A stretch of DNA of 64,000 bases from Gordionus sp. m RMFG-2023 (Eukaryota; Nematomorpha; Gordioida; Chordodea; Parachordodidae). Numbering within the stretch: position 1 is the first letter of the stretch; each line of letters opens with the position of its first letter. A program made the translations under genes and the position numbers. Below the pieces are notes generated by a model. That model saw nothing but the letters and a program-made list of their open reading frames with translations, was not told the DNA's origin and did not search any database. Shown in pieces: positions 25,501 through 40,500 of this stretch. The DNA lies in the NCBI RefSeq assembly GCF_954871325.1, contig NC_088775.1, positions 4,699,475 through 4,763,474 of the forward strand, read 5' to 3'.

Positions 25501-28500
25501 TTTCTACAAGTCTTGTTATCGTGCATAATAATGATTATTCAAAAATTGCATTTCAAAGTTTATTTTAACATATTTTTTGTCATAATGTCCTTTTTTTAGA
25601 AATAAAAAATTTATAGTATTATCTTACAATTTAAGAGTAATGTTGTGGACACCTTATGATATTGCAAATTGACACATTAAAAAATGACAGTATTTGATGG
25701 GAAAAAATGAGAGAAATTAGATTAGAAATCAAAAAAATGTCATAAAATTTCTCACTTTTTGAGAAGTAGATACAAATTTCTCCAGAGTTTCAGCGTTAAT
25801 GGCTTCGAGCTGCTTTATTTTATCTTGGTAGGCACGATTTTCTTCACTCCTGTCTCGCTTAAGCTTCTGAGCTTCCAAATTTAATTTTACTTGCATCTCC
25901 TCGAAGAGTTGGCTCTTTAATTCCTCGTATCTACGATTGGAATCCGCGTTGTTCGCCTTGGCGGAAACGTAAATTTAAAAAATAAATAATATTATTCCAT
26001 TTTCTTTTTATTACGATCATTGATTTATCCCTTCACATTTTTCCCCTGCCTCCTTCTAATAATTCTGATTTCTTTTTTTACTTTCTTTTAAAAGTCCCTG
26101 ATTTCTACATATTTAACTCATTACTAAACGAAATAATTTGAAGAAAACCCACTAATTGGTCACTCTGCCATTTTGAAATTCTATCGAATCTTAAATATTT
26201 TTGCACCAGAAGATTCGTAAAGGGATGGGCTGGCAAATATTATATATTTTTCTCCTATATGATATCCACTTCTTCTTTTTTTCTTTCTTTCACCGTTTAT
26301 TAATAGCGGTTTTGCAGGTTTACCCGGGTAACCCCCCACCCCTCCCATGGACCCCTTTCACGTATACCCTGCAGATAAAAGTCGCATTTGATATCACCCA
26401 ATTTTCTTTCCCTTTCTGACACCAAACTCGATTTAGATGGCCTTGATCCGTATCCATCCCAGAACATGGAGAACATTTTAAACATCTATTAGCTAGCTGG
26501 AGACGTTTCCACCTCCCCCCCCCCCCAACCACGACGTAAAGACCGGAGGTAGGATTTTGGGTGAATCATGACTTTATGCGATACCGTTGTAAAGCGTGAT
26601 ATCGAGTGACGTTTAGGAACGTTATAAACACACGAATTTATACGTATTTGAGATCAGCCCGGTTTTATAAAATTTTGAGTAAGGCGGAACACATGCGTAA
26701 AAATATTTTTATAGGGAAAACAAATTATGGGGGCCTATTTGAGCCGATTTCTAATAGATGCATAATAAATAATTTTAAAAAAAAATGTATTAAACTTCGA
26801 TTTTCTTTTCGTATATATGGCATTTTCCCTCCAGTTCCGTGAAGTTCTGATGACATAAATCGATGTTAGCCTGTGCCTTCAGGCATTTGTTGGCTAGTTC
26901 CTCTTTTTGTTCGTTTATTTCTTTGACCTGCAAAAAGCACACCTTTTCCTTGCAGTTCACAATGTTACAAATAAGAAGTATAATTAAAAAAAGCATGAAA
27001 GATTCGAAAATGATTTCATTGGATTCGGTATCAAAACATTTTTTAAAGCTGTGGAAATTGTATAGGGAAGAAAGCGTGTTGAGAGAAGCTCAAAATATTT
27101 GGATCATTACCAGCTGCTCCAAGGGTGAATTTCCATGACAAATCAGCACCATGAGTTTCAACCCAATTTCGTAAGATCCTATAAAAATATTTTTTTAGCT
27201 TCCAACTCAACAGCGGGTGAGATATGGGTGCCTCCTCTTAAGGTCGAAAAAAAATGAGGTGTTTTGGGCAAATGTCCGTCGTCTCTTTAATTTTAGATAT
27301 CTTTGGATATAAATTTATCTAGAGGCATCATCAATCATTTAATATTTCTTATTTACAGCTTAATAGTAAGGCCTTTTAAGGTGAATATATTTTTAAAATG
27401 TCAAAAAAATGGAAATGATCATAAAATAAAATCGGTATTTTTTTTTCATTATTATAAATAGGTTACTCTGGTAGGCATGAGGGGGATTAGAAGAACCAAT
27501 AAAAAAAAATAGGCAGGGAAAATGGGGATCCAATAGAAGTAGGGAACTTATTTAGATTAAGTCGAAAATCCAGAGATTTTCTAATTGGCCTAAACAATTT
27601 TATTTTTGTGTTAGAGCATGCGCAATAAAAATGTTGCCTAGAATCATCTTTTTCTCTTTTTTTTGTCTTGTTTTTGGAATTGTGAAATTATTCAAAAAAA
27701 AAAATTTATAATAATACCATTTCAATCATTTTCGTATTTTTTTCGAGGATTTCCTCATTCAATTTCTCTATACCCTTCCGCATATTTTCAACAATAGCAA
27801 CGAGTTCAGTATTTCTTTGTTCCAAATCGTTCGAGACGTTTGCGCTTTTTTGGGAATTCATAGCCTTTTGCTTAAATTTGGCAAAAAAAAAATGTTTGTT
27901 TTATACACCTATAATGTAGCAAATGCGAATTAAGATCCTATCAATCTTGAGGATTTGTGCTGGAAAACAATCAGATGTCTTAAGAGAGCAAGTATTGATT
28001 TATTTTCTCGGCTTCCTTTAAGGTTAACCATTCCTTAGGTTAAGTATCTTAAACTAATTTCGGGTTTTGGGTAGGTTCAAACCCGGCCAAATAAGGCGTT
28101 TTCGCAACACTTAGCCCAAACCTGTGTTAGAATACGAAAAAAAGGAAGGAACCACCATTTTATATTATTAGATGTAATATATATATATATAAGAAAAATT
28201 AGGTTAAAATTCACATTAATTAAGTTGAAAAATGAGATTAAATAGGTTATTATAGACCCTATAAAATAGGTTAGAAATGGGTCTACTAAAGTGAACAAAT
28301 GATATTTAATAGGTTTAAAATAACTAATAAATAAAATTATATGTGTTTTTCGGGCTTATACAATAGTATTTCGTTAGTTTTTCATATGAGAGGACAGTCG
28401 AGACAATAAGTCATGTTGTTTGTGCTATTAAATTAGTTTCTTATTATAGTAAAATAGAATTTTAAAAACCAAAAAAAAAGGTAATCTGTGATTTTAGGCT

Positions 28501-31500
28501 ATTCAGGTCTAGATATTAGATTCATCTGTAAACATTTATTTATAACTTCTGTCTTTTATTATTTAATTATTTAGTTTTTTCATTTTCCACCTTTTTCCTT
28601 TCTTATTATTTTTTTAAAAAAAATTCCAATTTTAAATTTGTTTTTTACCAAATCATAGTTGGCTAACATTAAAGATTGTCTTTCATTATTGAGTTCAATC
28701 CAATCGTTCTCCAGTTCTACAATAAAATATTTTTTTTTAGAAATACATTTGTCATGGTAAGAGAAGGAGGGAGGGAGGTTTAAAATTATATCCAAAATAA
28801 AATCATAATTTCATACTTTCAATCTTCGATTTCAATGAATCATTCTCGGTGTAAAGTGTTTGTATTTTTTCATCTGGAGGAGAAAAAAAATGGCATAAAT
28901 ATGATTTACAGGAAGTTATAAAATCTGTAAGAAATTTCTGGATACTTAAATCAACCGAACCCCGACTAGTCTCTAAACTGCTAATAAATAAATGGACGAA
29001 AAATGGCCACTATATAAGTCCGCAATCATAATGTCATTCTTTTAACAGCTAATCAGGACTGTTAATATTTTTATAGAATCAATTTTTTTTTACATATTAC
29101 TATTATCTTTAATCTCAATCTTGACGAATAATTTCAATTAAAAGATTTTTTAAACTCGATCAGCCGTTAAACGCGTCCACCTAGAATACTGCCGAATTCC
29201 TCATTTATAGAAAGCTCGAATTCGCGGCGAATTATAAAAAATACGCTCGTATTTTCGAATTTTTCATCGCGAATTCGCGCTAACTGTGATCGCAGACTAA
29301 GTCGTAATCCGTGAAAAAAAAATGTGATTGCTTTTCTAAGGTATGATAATTTATTTTAAGTAGATTTATCATGAATATGCTTCTAAATAGAAACCGGATG
29401 CGCTATTTTTTTTTAAAAAATGGTCATGCTTCCGCTCTGTTTTTTTTTTAGATTTTGTAAACACTTTTATTTTCATAAACAAAAATTTTGCTAACCTTTT
29501 TCCCGAATGTTTTCGTTCAATATCAAATCCTCCTCTAAATCCACGAACACTTCCTCGCTGATAACTTCGCCCGTGTTATTAACGCCCATCGAATCGGATT
29601 TTGATGCACACTTTTCATTTTGATTGTTCTCGTCTTTCATGATTGACATCTCTTCCAATTGAAATTCTGCCTCTTCGCGTTTCCTTACAATTTTATAATA
29701 TAATATTTTAAATCAATTTAAAAGTAACCGAAAACGAAAAACCAAAAAAAAAAAAGAATGAGAGAAAAATTTGGGCTATGAACATAAGCCAAACCCCGTT
29801 TGTTTTGTAAGGGTTTCTTATGAAGAACATCAAATTTATATTGACCGAACCCGAATAGTTTTATAATGGCTCGGTTCAAAAAAGTGGCCACTCAAGCTAC
29901 GATCGACATATTTAAGAATTTAACTGTTTTAAAGTGGTCCCACCAGTTCGGTTTTTTTAGAATTCGCTATAACGGCTAGCGCAGATTTTGCCAAAAGAAA
30001 TCGAAAAAAAAAATCATTTTCATTTTGGAGGATATAATATACTCAATCGAATTTTTTGAAACGGTTGTTGCCTTGTAACAAGCTTTTAATTTAAGCAAAG
30101 TCACGAGACAAAAGCAGGAATTCTCGCGACAGCTAATTCTATATTGTGACTAAATTGGTCAAAAAAAAAATTTTGTCATCTCCGCAAAACCCTAGAATAT
30201 TTTGAAGCGCGAAATCGAGTATAATTTATTTTATTTTTTAAAAAAAACCCAAATTTATAAAAACCGGAAATGGAACAAAACCTTTATAACATTTTTAGCT
30301 AAAACCCGAAATGAACAGAACTGTTATACTTAACAGTTCGAAGCCCTGTTAAAAATAAAGAGTAATGTCAGATAAATAAAAAATTGATCTCAAGTAGATT
30401 TAGAAAAATTTTATCAGCTGTTAAATCGTTTCGGAACGAAATCCCATCATAAATCCAGAATAACTGTTCCAACTCATACATTTTGTGCATCATAAATACA
30501 TTTGACAGTTATGCCGAAATACAAGTTACAAAAAGTAAAAGAACGTAGCGCCAAAAGATATAATAATAATAATCGTACTGTTGTTCTTCCTTGAATTTGT
30601 TTTCCAAATCATCGTTTTGCTTCTCAAAATCCTCGATTTGGGAATGAAGGAACGAAATTTTTTCTTCGCTGTTCTGTTTAAAATTTACGTAATCTTGGTT
30701 CAAGCAATCGAATTGTTCACTTTTCTTTTTTTATAAAAAAAAATAAATAATCAGGCATCGTGACGTGTTGGGAAATGTGTTATTTACGGGTTCGGGGTCA
30801 GAAAATTCAAAATTGTTGGAAAATTTGGATCCAACCCTGCCCCGGTCCCTTTAGCACTTATGTCTTTTGCAAAAATTCTCGTGAGTGCCAATCCCGCATG
30901 AAAGATGTTCTTCACATCACTAGAATATTTTAAAAAGACTATACCCCCTTCCCCCTGCTTGAATGTCTTTAGTTCAGGCATTAATTTTGTGTTTTTTATA
31001 GTAATGAATCTTATATCTTTTCTAGCTATTTGAAAAAAAAATAATTAAAATACAAATTTTAAATAGTATCTGTATCTTATAATTATATAATATTTCGATA
31101 AATATTGTGCATCCATGCCTCTACCCACCAAAACCTTTGTATTTTCGAAACAAACTGTAGAACCTAGCATGGATGTCTTATCAGACCTGGATAGCTAACA
31201 AATCCAACCCGGATAGATCGATCCGATATTTTTCCTGACCGATCGGGCCAGATTAATACCTCGGCTAATTTTTCTAATTTTAACTATAAAAATAAATTCC
31301 GTTTCCTTAAAAAAATCTTTCTTTCCTTTTTTTTCCCTCAGTCTCCAAATAATAATTCCCTGAATTTTGTCGGAATTGGATCTTTGAAAAAATAATCGTC
31401 GGATCGAACTGGGCCTGAAGGTGGCGCCAAGCTCCATCATATTGTAAACCAGATACAAGTGAAATTTAGAACCCAATACTAAAATGACGAACTATAAAAT

Positions 31501-34500
31501 CTCATAAACAGATATAATTACTTACAATAGGATTCTAAGTTGAGTCCGACCCTCAAGCAGGTCGGGTTATACGTTTAAAAGATTTTTTTAATTAAAGAGA
31601 TCGGGTAAAGCGGAGCCCGCTTAAGTACGCCAGGGATAAGACTGGAATTTTTTTAAAACAATTTATAAAATGGCGGGATTTAATCGATTTATAAAAGAAA
31701 TTAATTTTGCAATGGTGTCGTTAATATACTTCTTTCATAAGAGTTGTGAGGCGATTTATTTCGACTTTTTGACCTTCCGAACACTTCAAGCATTTATCCA
31801 GTTCCATTCGCAACATCATTAGTGTAGAGGCATAATCGTCCTTACCTTTAGTAGCCATGTTATCGTACATTGGATCTTAAAATATATGTTTGTTTTTTTT
31901 TATAAAAAAATGAGAATGTTATGTTATACCATCCTGCTTGCGTATTAATAAAATTTGAGTTCCTAATGATAAAGAGAAGTGAGAAAGTATTTGAAAACAT
32001 TCTTCAACTTCCGGTAATCGCTAATATCAATCATTAAAAAATTTTGTAGTATATAAAGATTGTTTATTGCCATTAATCGTATTTTCGTCATAAATTGTGT
32101 TAACTAAAACGTGTTTACAATTGGAAAAAAACAAATTAAAATATATCGCGATACCGATACATTTGTACAGATTTATGTATAGACAGGATACAGATAAAAC
32201 ATTTTTAATTCTGTATATCTCTAACAACTCTGCTGTAGTTTCAGCCAAATTTGCCTATTTTTAGCCATTACTAAACTATATTCCTTACTGAAAGGAAATA
32301 AATTTTTAAAAAGTAATATATGACAGAAATTTTCTAGCGATCCCAAAAGAACATTTATATCGCTTGGTTAAATTACTTTTTTGGCTCATCGAAATTCTAT
32401 GGCGCGCGTTATTGATGACGGACGATGAGGAAGGCGTTTTGCGTACGTTTGACGGATTCAAACTCATGAATGAGGCTTCGCTCGCTAGGGATTCCTGACT
32501 GCCCATGCGCGCCAAATGCAATGTCGAGTTGTAAAACCTGTTCCTGTTCCCGGCGGTAAGACAGGCTCCGGTGATCGTGGTCCTACGGTTTAAAACGAGG
32601 TCGTTGCGGAAAGTATTGAAGTTATCGGAAATTTTGTGGTAGATATTGCTGTTATCCTGGGGAAGTTTGACCACTTTCTCGAGTTTCACGAAAATACCAT
32701 AGTTGGGTTTGCATTTGAAGTACCTATGTGAAATACAATATATGGGGAGAATTATTGCATATTATATTATAGTATTTTGCTCTCCTAAAATATGTACAAT
32801 AATAGAAAATGCAGAACTAAGCTTGGGTAATAATAAGTGTTTCCTAAAATACGTAAAACATTTTTCTAAATCCCAATGTTCCTGGGGGATTTTAAGGAAG
32901 AGGGCCTCCTTCCAATTTTCAAAAAATATTAGCGAAAAGATGTCTAGATGAGCGAAAGTGCGCCCAGCACAAAAGAACCAATCCCGATGAGATTATTTCC
33001 AATGTTGCGGTCATTGGCGGTAAGTTCAGTGCCAATAAATATGCCAGATTGAACCATAAATTTTGCCGTAATTATAGCTTACATTTATTTCTTTAAATTA
33101 ATATATGATTGACATTTTATCTGAATCCATATAAAAATGGTAAGGGAGTGTTTTTTTCCCCATAACTAGTGTTGTTAAACGGCTCGTTTTGAGCCGATTT
33201 TTTAAAACGGCTAACTCAATATTTCATCCGGAAAAATATTACGCAAGCCTGAAGATTTTGCTCATAGAAGGAACAAAGTTCTAGGCATATATTATCGAAA
33301 TCTCGAGGCTTAGGCATCTGTCTAAAATATTGAGTTAGCCGTTTAACAACACTATCCATTTCTAACAGTTTGAAAACCTAGGGAGACTTTCCCATTCTAA
33401 CTTATTTAATATCTTTGATGATAAACCCTTCTCCACTTCCCTTGTCTTTATTTCTTTTTTTCTGTTTTCCTGGGGGTGGGTGATGATTAGTCATGTTTTA
33501 TTAAGTATCATAGTTCCAAAAATGGATCACAATATTATGAATGAAAAAGGAAAGAAATTTACTTATTTTTTAAAAAAAAAAGATCAAACCTTTTATTCTT
33601 AACTCTCCCATCGTTCTTTCCCAAGTTTAGGTCGAGCTCCACGCCCACCCAACATCCGGGAGAAACATCTATGGGGCCTATGTATCTTACGATCCCGGCT
33701 TTCATATTTCTCCCCTCCCCGGTTTCGGTCAAGTTGACTACGCTATCGCTCAGGGTATTCAGATCGCTCGCCATGCTACTATAATTGGATGGATTATTAG
33801 GGTGATGGCTATTATTGGCAAAAAGGTTTGATTTATCTAGTAATTTCGCCACGGGATCGCTATTTTTGATGGCCACCCTATCTCCGATTCTCAGCTCCTC
33901 TCTCGGAGCCTCGTCGAATGAACGATCAGAATTATTGGCATTGATTTGCTTATAGTTTTGAGCATTATTGGGGTATTGGGGAGAGGTGTTGTTACCGTTA
34001 TCGATAAATTCGTTCGAGGGGGACGGCAGCGGGGAAAACTGGGACCCGGGACTTTTCAGGTTTAGGGAGGAAAAGGAGGATAGGGAAGAGGATATGTCGT
34101 CATTCGATTCGTCTTGACTCGCGGCGTTTTTAGAGATGATACTGGGATTACCGCTATTACTAGAATTATCTTGTTGGTCGTGGCGATTCGCCGCCGACTT
34201 TTGGTAGCACTCGTTCTCTTTGAGGTAAAAGCCGCGGCCATGTTCGCAATCGAAATATTTGCGATTGTTGCTGCTTATGTTGTTGTGGTTAGGCGTTACG
34301 CTGCTGGCGGGAAAACGATTATTAATTGAATGATTCGCTATTTGTTTCCATTAAAAATTTGAATAGAATATAATAAATATGATTTTTTTTTTCAAAAAAA
34401 AAAATTTGAATAGAAAAAAAAAGAAACTTACGATGCGTTTTTATATTACGCGGGATATAGGTGCCATCGGAACCGAAGGATAGGCAACGTTGGTAAAGGG

Positions 34501-37500
34501 ATTTTTCTTGTTGAGTCGCCGATGTGTTCAGTGAGTCTAAAACTACGCCTACTCTGAATGAGGCATCCGTTTTGCCCATCAAACCCATGTACTGAACCTT
34601 TTAATTAAGAAGGGGGTGAAAAAAAATCCATTTATAATTTTCGAATAGAAAGATTGGGGGAAGAGGGGAAATCTAAAATTATGAGCATAAGTCTAAAGAC
34701 CCAACTAAAAATAATTAGAAATCTTATAAACAGTTTTTATGAACTAGGACTGAACCCTTTGAACCCAGAACTGGAGTCTAAATAACCAAATTTTTTTAAA
34801 AAAAACTTAAGGTAGGGCTTGAAAATGGGTGGCCAAAGCAGGTTTTGCGGAAAAGATACTTTAGAGAATAATCGTATATCAGATTTATGAGATGACCCTT
34901 GAATCTAAGAACCGGAAACGGGACCGCTCTCGAAAACCGAAATCCTTTTAAACCCGGGTTTCGAACTCCGAATTATATAAAATAATGCCACATTTATTAA
35001 CGAAACTAACCCGTCCACTGAAAAACACGTCGTCCATAGTTGCGTTGGCGTCTCCCTCGATGCTAAGAGCTCGCAATGGTATTTTGAACCATATTCTAAT
35101 GCCCAATCTGATATCCTTTGCTTTAGCGTAACCTTCGTAAGCACCACCGTCTTGGCGATATATTTTGTCGGCGGTGACGTTATTCGCGTTGTCGAAAACA
35201 GGATACGAAATATTACGAGAAGTATCCGCGGTGAGGGGTCCACAGAGTGTATCTTAAAACGAAACGAGAATCGCGAGAGGGGTGGAGAGGGGATTAAGAA
35301 ATTAAATTATTATTTCATTTTTGTGTCAGGCATATGGATATGCTGAGATTTATTTGGTCGAAATAATACCGTCGGTAAACTATATGTCTTTAAGAGTGAA
35401 GAGGAATCAGGGCATAGAGGTATTTTTTAAAATATTAAATAATTTATAGCTTGGAATATCATTTTTTTTAAAATATTTGAAGATCTGATTTAAACGGGAT
35501 TGTATTCCACCAAGAGTAGAGTATAGCAGTACCTAGGGTAAAAAAAATCTTTTAAGTTTGATTTCATCATGAAAGATTTTTTATGCATAAAAATCGTGAA
35601 AAATTGCTTATAAAAAATTTTGGAATTCTAGGTTAAAATTCTCAAAATAAAAATTTTCAGAGATCAAAATCTTTGAAGAAGAGTTATTTTTTATATTGAA
35701 GAGTATTTCAAACTCTGCAAAGATATATTGGAAAGATTCATTTAAAATAATCTTGATCTAATATTTCACCGCGAAATTCGTAGGAAAGGCGGGGACTAAT
35801 GTACACGTCATAGAACGCGATCGCGGCAAAATAAGTCATTTAAAATTTTTTAAAAAATCCATACGCGCGCAATAAATTATTTATACTTTCTACCCTTGGC
35901 GAATTCCTCTATACTCATACGACATATAAACGAATTTGACCTAAAGTTATCTTTTTGATTTTTAGCCGGAAGGAAAACTGACGTTTAAATATCGAATATG
36001 TTTTAAAAAAGACGACACGTAAACGAATTCGGTCTAAGTTATCCGTTTGATTATTAACCGGAAGGAAAACCGACGTCTAAATATCGAATTCGTTTTAGAA
36101 AAGAAAAGATGAATTCGATTGGTTAGTAACTAAGTAAACTAAAGGAAACGATTATGCGTTCCACGTATTACAATTTTATGGAGAAGGGAAATGATGGGCG
36201 CGAGAAGCGTGAAAACTAGAGTCAATGCAAAACCGTTAAAAACTACCCAGAATAATTTAAACAGTTTTGCCGTAAACAAGGTATACAAATCTGCTAAAAA
36301 CTTTGGTCATGCTCATAAAATGTAGCGGTAGAGTTGTTAAACTGTTATTAAATGGAGATTCGCAATACCCTGGGCTAGGGCGGGTAACGCCCGGAAATTT
36401 TTCCATAGAAGGAAAAAAATTTTTATTCTAAAAAATTTTGAAGATTAAATGACCGGCTACTATGATCATTCATTCTTAAAATAGGATTTCTCTTTTCTTT
36501 CCTTTTCCTACATTCCGTGTTTACCGTTACAATAAGAAAATCGTGAAACCTCAAATTCTCATAATCCTTGGTTATTATTTTTTTCGAGGATATATTTCCG
36601 GATTTTAAACCGGACCGGACAAAAGCTAAATTCCAATCGTGCCAGAGTTAAAAGTTTTGGCAATTTGAGGGCCTGTTACCATGAAATGAATATAAATTAA
36701 AAAAAATTGGAAACCTGGTAGATGACCTAGTACTTCTTCGGCGTAAGCGTCAGCTCTAGGTTTTATCAAACCCGCTTTCCGCGCAGACTCTGATAGAGCT
36801 TCTTTTTTTAAAAAAAATAAATAAAAATACAAAATTAAATTAGAGATTTGATATTTATTTGTTTTCCATTTCTTCTTTCCATTCAATCCATGTATTATTT
36901 ATTTTTCTTTCTTTCTTTTTTTTTCATTGGCGCTCACAGTTAGTTATCTTCATAATTAAGAGAAAAAAAAATCTTATATTTCCAGACCAAAAACAAATGT
37001 ATTTTCTTCTTTCTTTTTCCCTATATCAACACACAATATGTTTTATTTTACCATTGTAGACATTATATGTTTTTTATAAACAGATTTTTAAAAAAAATTG
37101 AAATATTTATGTTAACGAAGAACAAACTTTAAAAATCACAGTGCAAGTTATACGGATTACCCTCCCTTCCCCGTGGTGTTTAATTAATTATTTTTAAAGT
37201 AAAGAATCCCATTATAATATAGAATAAAGTATATGATTCCTCGTGGTAAATATGTCACTAAAATTAAGAAATCTTAAAGCGGGAAATGTTTTTTTTTCAT
37301 GAGTAGAGATAACCAGATTATTTACGATATCGGTCGATACCTGTTAGTATCGGTTTTGGTAGTGGGTTATTCCGGTACAAATCGATAAAAAAAAGGGCCT
37401 ATTTTTTGTGGGCATTTTTTAGATCAGAATGACATGTTGCATAGCTGTCAAGAATGTTGAGAAGGAATAGTGACAATTAATTTTAATTTATTAGTTTCGG

Positions 37501-40500
37501 TCAGGGTTCAAAAGATAATAAATGGCGTCTTATTTCTTTTTGGCCAATCAAGTAAAAAATAAAGATAATTCGAATTTTTATTAAAAAAAAATACTAAGAG
37601 GCCTATATTTGGTATCTTTTTAAAAAAAAATGTTTTGATGTATATTTTTAAATTTATAATTATTAAATCATTTAGTCCGCTGAATTCCATCTGCTTTTTG
37701 AAACATATTATTAGATTAGAAGTCCTCATAAGTGTGACAGACCCAATAAATGCCTTACTAAATGTCTTAGTTCAGCGAACTTGTTTCTGTATCGGGAAAT
37801 GACTTTCAAACATGTGTTCATTACCAATGTGGTAGGCTACCCTACAATAATGGTCGTACAGGGATTGGATTAATTTTAGAAGTCGGCCAACCCCAGGCAC
37901 AGGGCAATAGTTACATAACTGAGCACACGCTTAAACTTCAGAGTATGCTGTAAAGTGCCGAGAGGTACCAGCCAGGTTACTGATAATGCACAATGTTTAA
38001 CCAAAGCCCTCAACCTTGGATCCACTTTTACTCCAACAACTAACATTGCCACATTTACGTTTGTGAGATGAAGCTATGCAAATACCGCCCTGGTCAATGC
38101 CCAGTGCTCAACATGATGTCTGACACCTAATAGCGCACGTGCATTTGCTCAATTAACCTTGGTGCTTATAAATTTCTGTATATAGTTTGAATAATTACCT
38201 GTGCCAGTGTGGTGATTCTCCTTGTACCAGTTGACCTTAGTAGCAGAGTTAAATACTTGGCACATAGGAGTAAATAAGGATTAAGAGTGACAATGGTCAT
38301 TTCCCTTTGCTATGCTGGGACAGATTAGTATTTCAACGTATGGATATCAAATGCCCCTTAACTCCTATCGCAGACAGTTTGTGCGCAGAATATTCGTGTA
38401 TCCAGCTAAGTGTATGTATAGGCCCAGACGTCCCATATTATGGCAAGCGGTCACATCCACCTTACTATGTCTAGCTTTTCTCTAATAAAGTAGTATCCAT
38501 ACTTGCTGAGATACTTGAAACAATTAAAACATAAATGCATAACAAAAACATGGTTAGATATATTGATATTTAACATCCGTAATTATGCAATAAGACGAGA
38601 CGGCGTAGGACCTTTATAACAGGATTTAGATCTCGTTCTTAGTCCTTTTAAAGGATGAACTAGTACAAGGAGAACCACCACTTTAGTCAAGGCACATACT
38701 CAGGCTATGTATAGAAAGTTGTCAGTATAAAGTTTGATGTAGCCAACGTATGTGCACTGAAAAGTGGCAGCCATCGTGTTGGGTATTGTTAAAAAAATGG
38801 TTAGATATATTGATATTTAACATCTGTAATTATGCAATAAGACGAGACGGCGTAGGACCTTTATAACAGGATTTAGATCTCGTTCTTAGTCCTTTTAAAG
38901 GATGAACTAGTACAAGGAGAACCACCACTTTAGTCAAGGCACATACTCAGGCTATGTATAGAAAGTTGTCAGTATAAAGTTTGATGTAGCCAACGTACGT
39001 GCACTGAAAAGTGGTAGCCATCGTGTTGGGTATTGTTAAAAAAAAATGGTGTCAAGCTTATATTTGGCACAACGCTCAAAAAAAATAAAGATTACTCGAA
39101 AAAGTTTTTAAATGGCAGTGGCCTATATTTGATATTTACGAAAATTTATTTCTTTAATTTTCCATTGTTTTTCTCATTTTCAGTGATGGTTTTTAAATAT
39201 CGGCTAAGCGTTTAAATATTTTGAAATTTTGTAAATATATTTATATTTCAATTAAGTGTATAATTTATACGTAAATTCGAGTTTTTTTTTTAAAAAAAAA
39301 TTTTTAATCTATAAAAACCTCCCACACAAACATACTTAACAACTTGCGCAAAAGTGACATTTATTTGATTTGAAAGATGTCCACGATCACGGAACACTTT
39401 CGATTTTACGCGGAATGGCCCCATCGGCATCAGCTAAGAAGGTGATTTCAGTGCAGTTCCCGATTTTATAAGCGGGATTTCATAAACTTTTTACATCACC
39501 ACGAAAAATAATACTTTTTTTAAAAAAAAAAATATTATAATTCTTTTTCAAATTATTTAAAATTCATTTATAAAAAACAAAAGTATCTTTTTTTCAATTC
39601 AAGGCCATTTAAATTATAAAACGGTTTTAAATAATTTGTCGCTAATTAATTTTATGGTTTATGCAAAACGAGTCACATGTTATCGTTTGTCGTCAAAAAA
39701 TAAATTAGAACTAATTATTTTAAAAAAAATGTCTCGGCGATAAAAAAAAAAGAATAATAAATGGGGGAAGGGAGGGGGGGGAGTGATGATTGGCACCAAT
39801 TCAGAATGTAGCCATTTTCTTCCACATTTACGACGATAAATTTAAGAAAGAGTGTCTAAATAACATTTAAAAATAAAATGCATCTTAAGGCTACGGTCAT
39901 AACAGAACGTTTGGATTATGGTCCGACTCAAGGAAATTGCCGTCAAAACAGCTGATTCATTTAAATTTCTATTAGTCTAGATATAATCAAATGCCCCTTG
40001 TCAGATTTAGAAACAAAGTTAATTATTAAAATGATTAAATTCTTTCTAATATTAAAAATCAATAAATAATATCGTGTTGTTAAAACTACCTAACTTTAGT
40101 CTGACTATAAAACAGCGCAGCCATGTTTTTATTCCAAAAAATATTGGTTTCGGTCTTCAAGTTGAGACTCAACTTAGAGGCTCTAGAAGCTTGATTAAGC
40201 CATAATAAAGATGGTCAATATTAGGTGATTTAACAATGCACTTAACACTTAACCCATTATCTCTTCAAGCATTATATTAACCCTAACACGTATCTTTCTA
40301 ACCTCAATTCCTATTCCTATACTTCAGATACTTTTTTTATAAATTTTAAATGTATCTTATCCAATTAGTTGAACATTCCTAGATTTACGCGAAGCTATTA
40401 CGAGCGTTTGGGTAGTCAATTTATAACTAGTAAAAAAAGCGGAGGATAAAAAAAAATTGATATTTAAAAAACGGTATTATGTATAATGCTCGATTAAAGT

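Larger units (their letters stand above)
20474..28382. repeat. right arm of large inverted duplication
   Basis: Counterpart of 1-9349, holding exons 12-20 of the longer CLIP gene. The segment 27560-28382 is matched by 660-1483 in the same orientation, unlike the remainder, which is inverted. Confidence 0.92.
37735..39046 (+). other. mitochondrial-type rRNA-like insert in CLIP intron 1
   Basis: A sharply bounded, less AT-rich block with no open frame. Several stretches resemble conserved small- and large-subunit rRNA motifs, but not in gene order: 3' small-subunit motifs first, then central small-subunit motifs, then a large-subunit 3' domain twice. The best explanation is nuclear insertion of mitochondrial DNA, either rearranged on insertion or taken from a mitochondrion with fragmented rRNA genes. 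Motif matching by eye only. Confidence 0.5.

Noticed and set aside
26201-26532. Overlapping frames near 26.3 kb
   Set aside because: Lie in CLIP intron 13 around a C-rich tract; no splice or family support, and the left arm does not preserve them.
33559-33876. Exon 5 end read as a separate short CAP-Gly protein starting at an internal Met
   Set aside because: The upstream frame is open through RIGDRVAI and phases fit exons 4 and 6, so the Met is internal.
34905-35243. 112-codon minus-strand frame over CLIP exon 3
   Set aside because: Another frame in the same place joins in phase to exons 2 and 4 and continues the CAP-Gly fold; this one does not.
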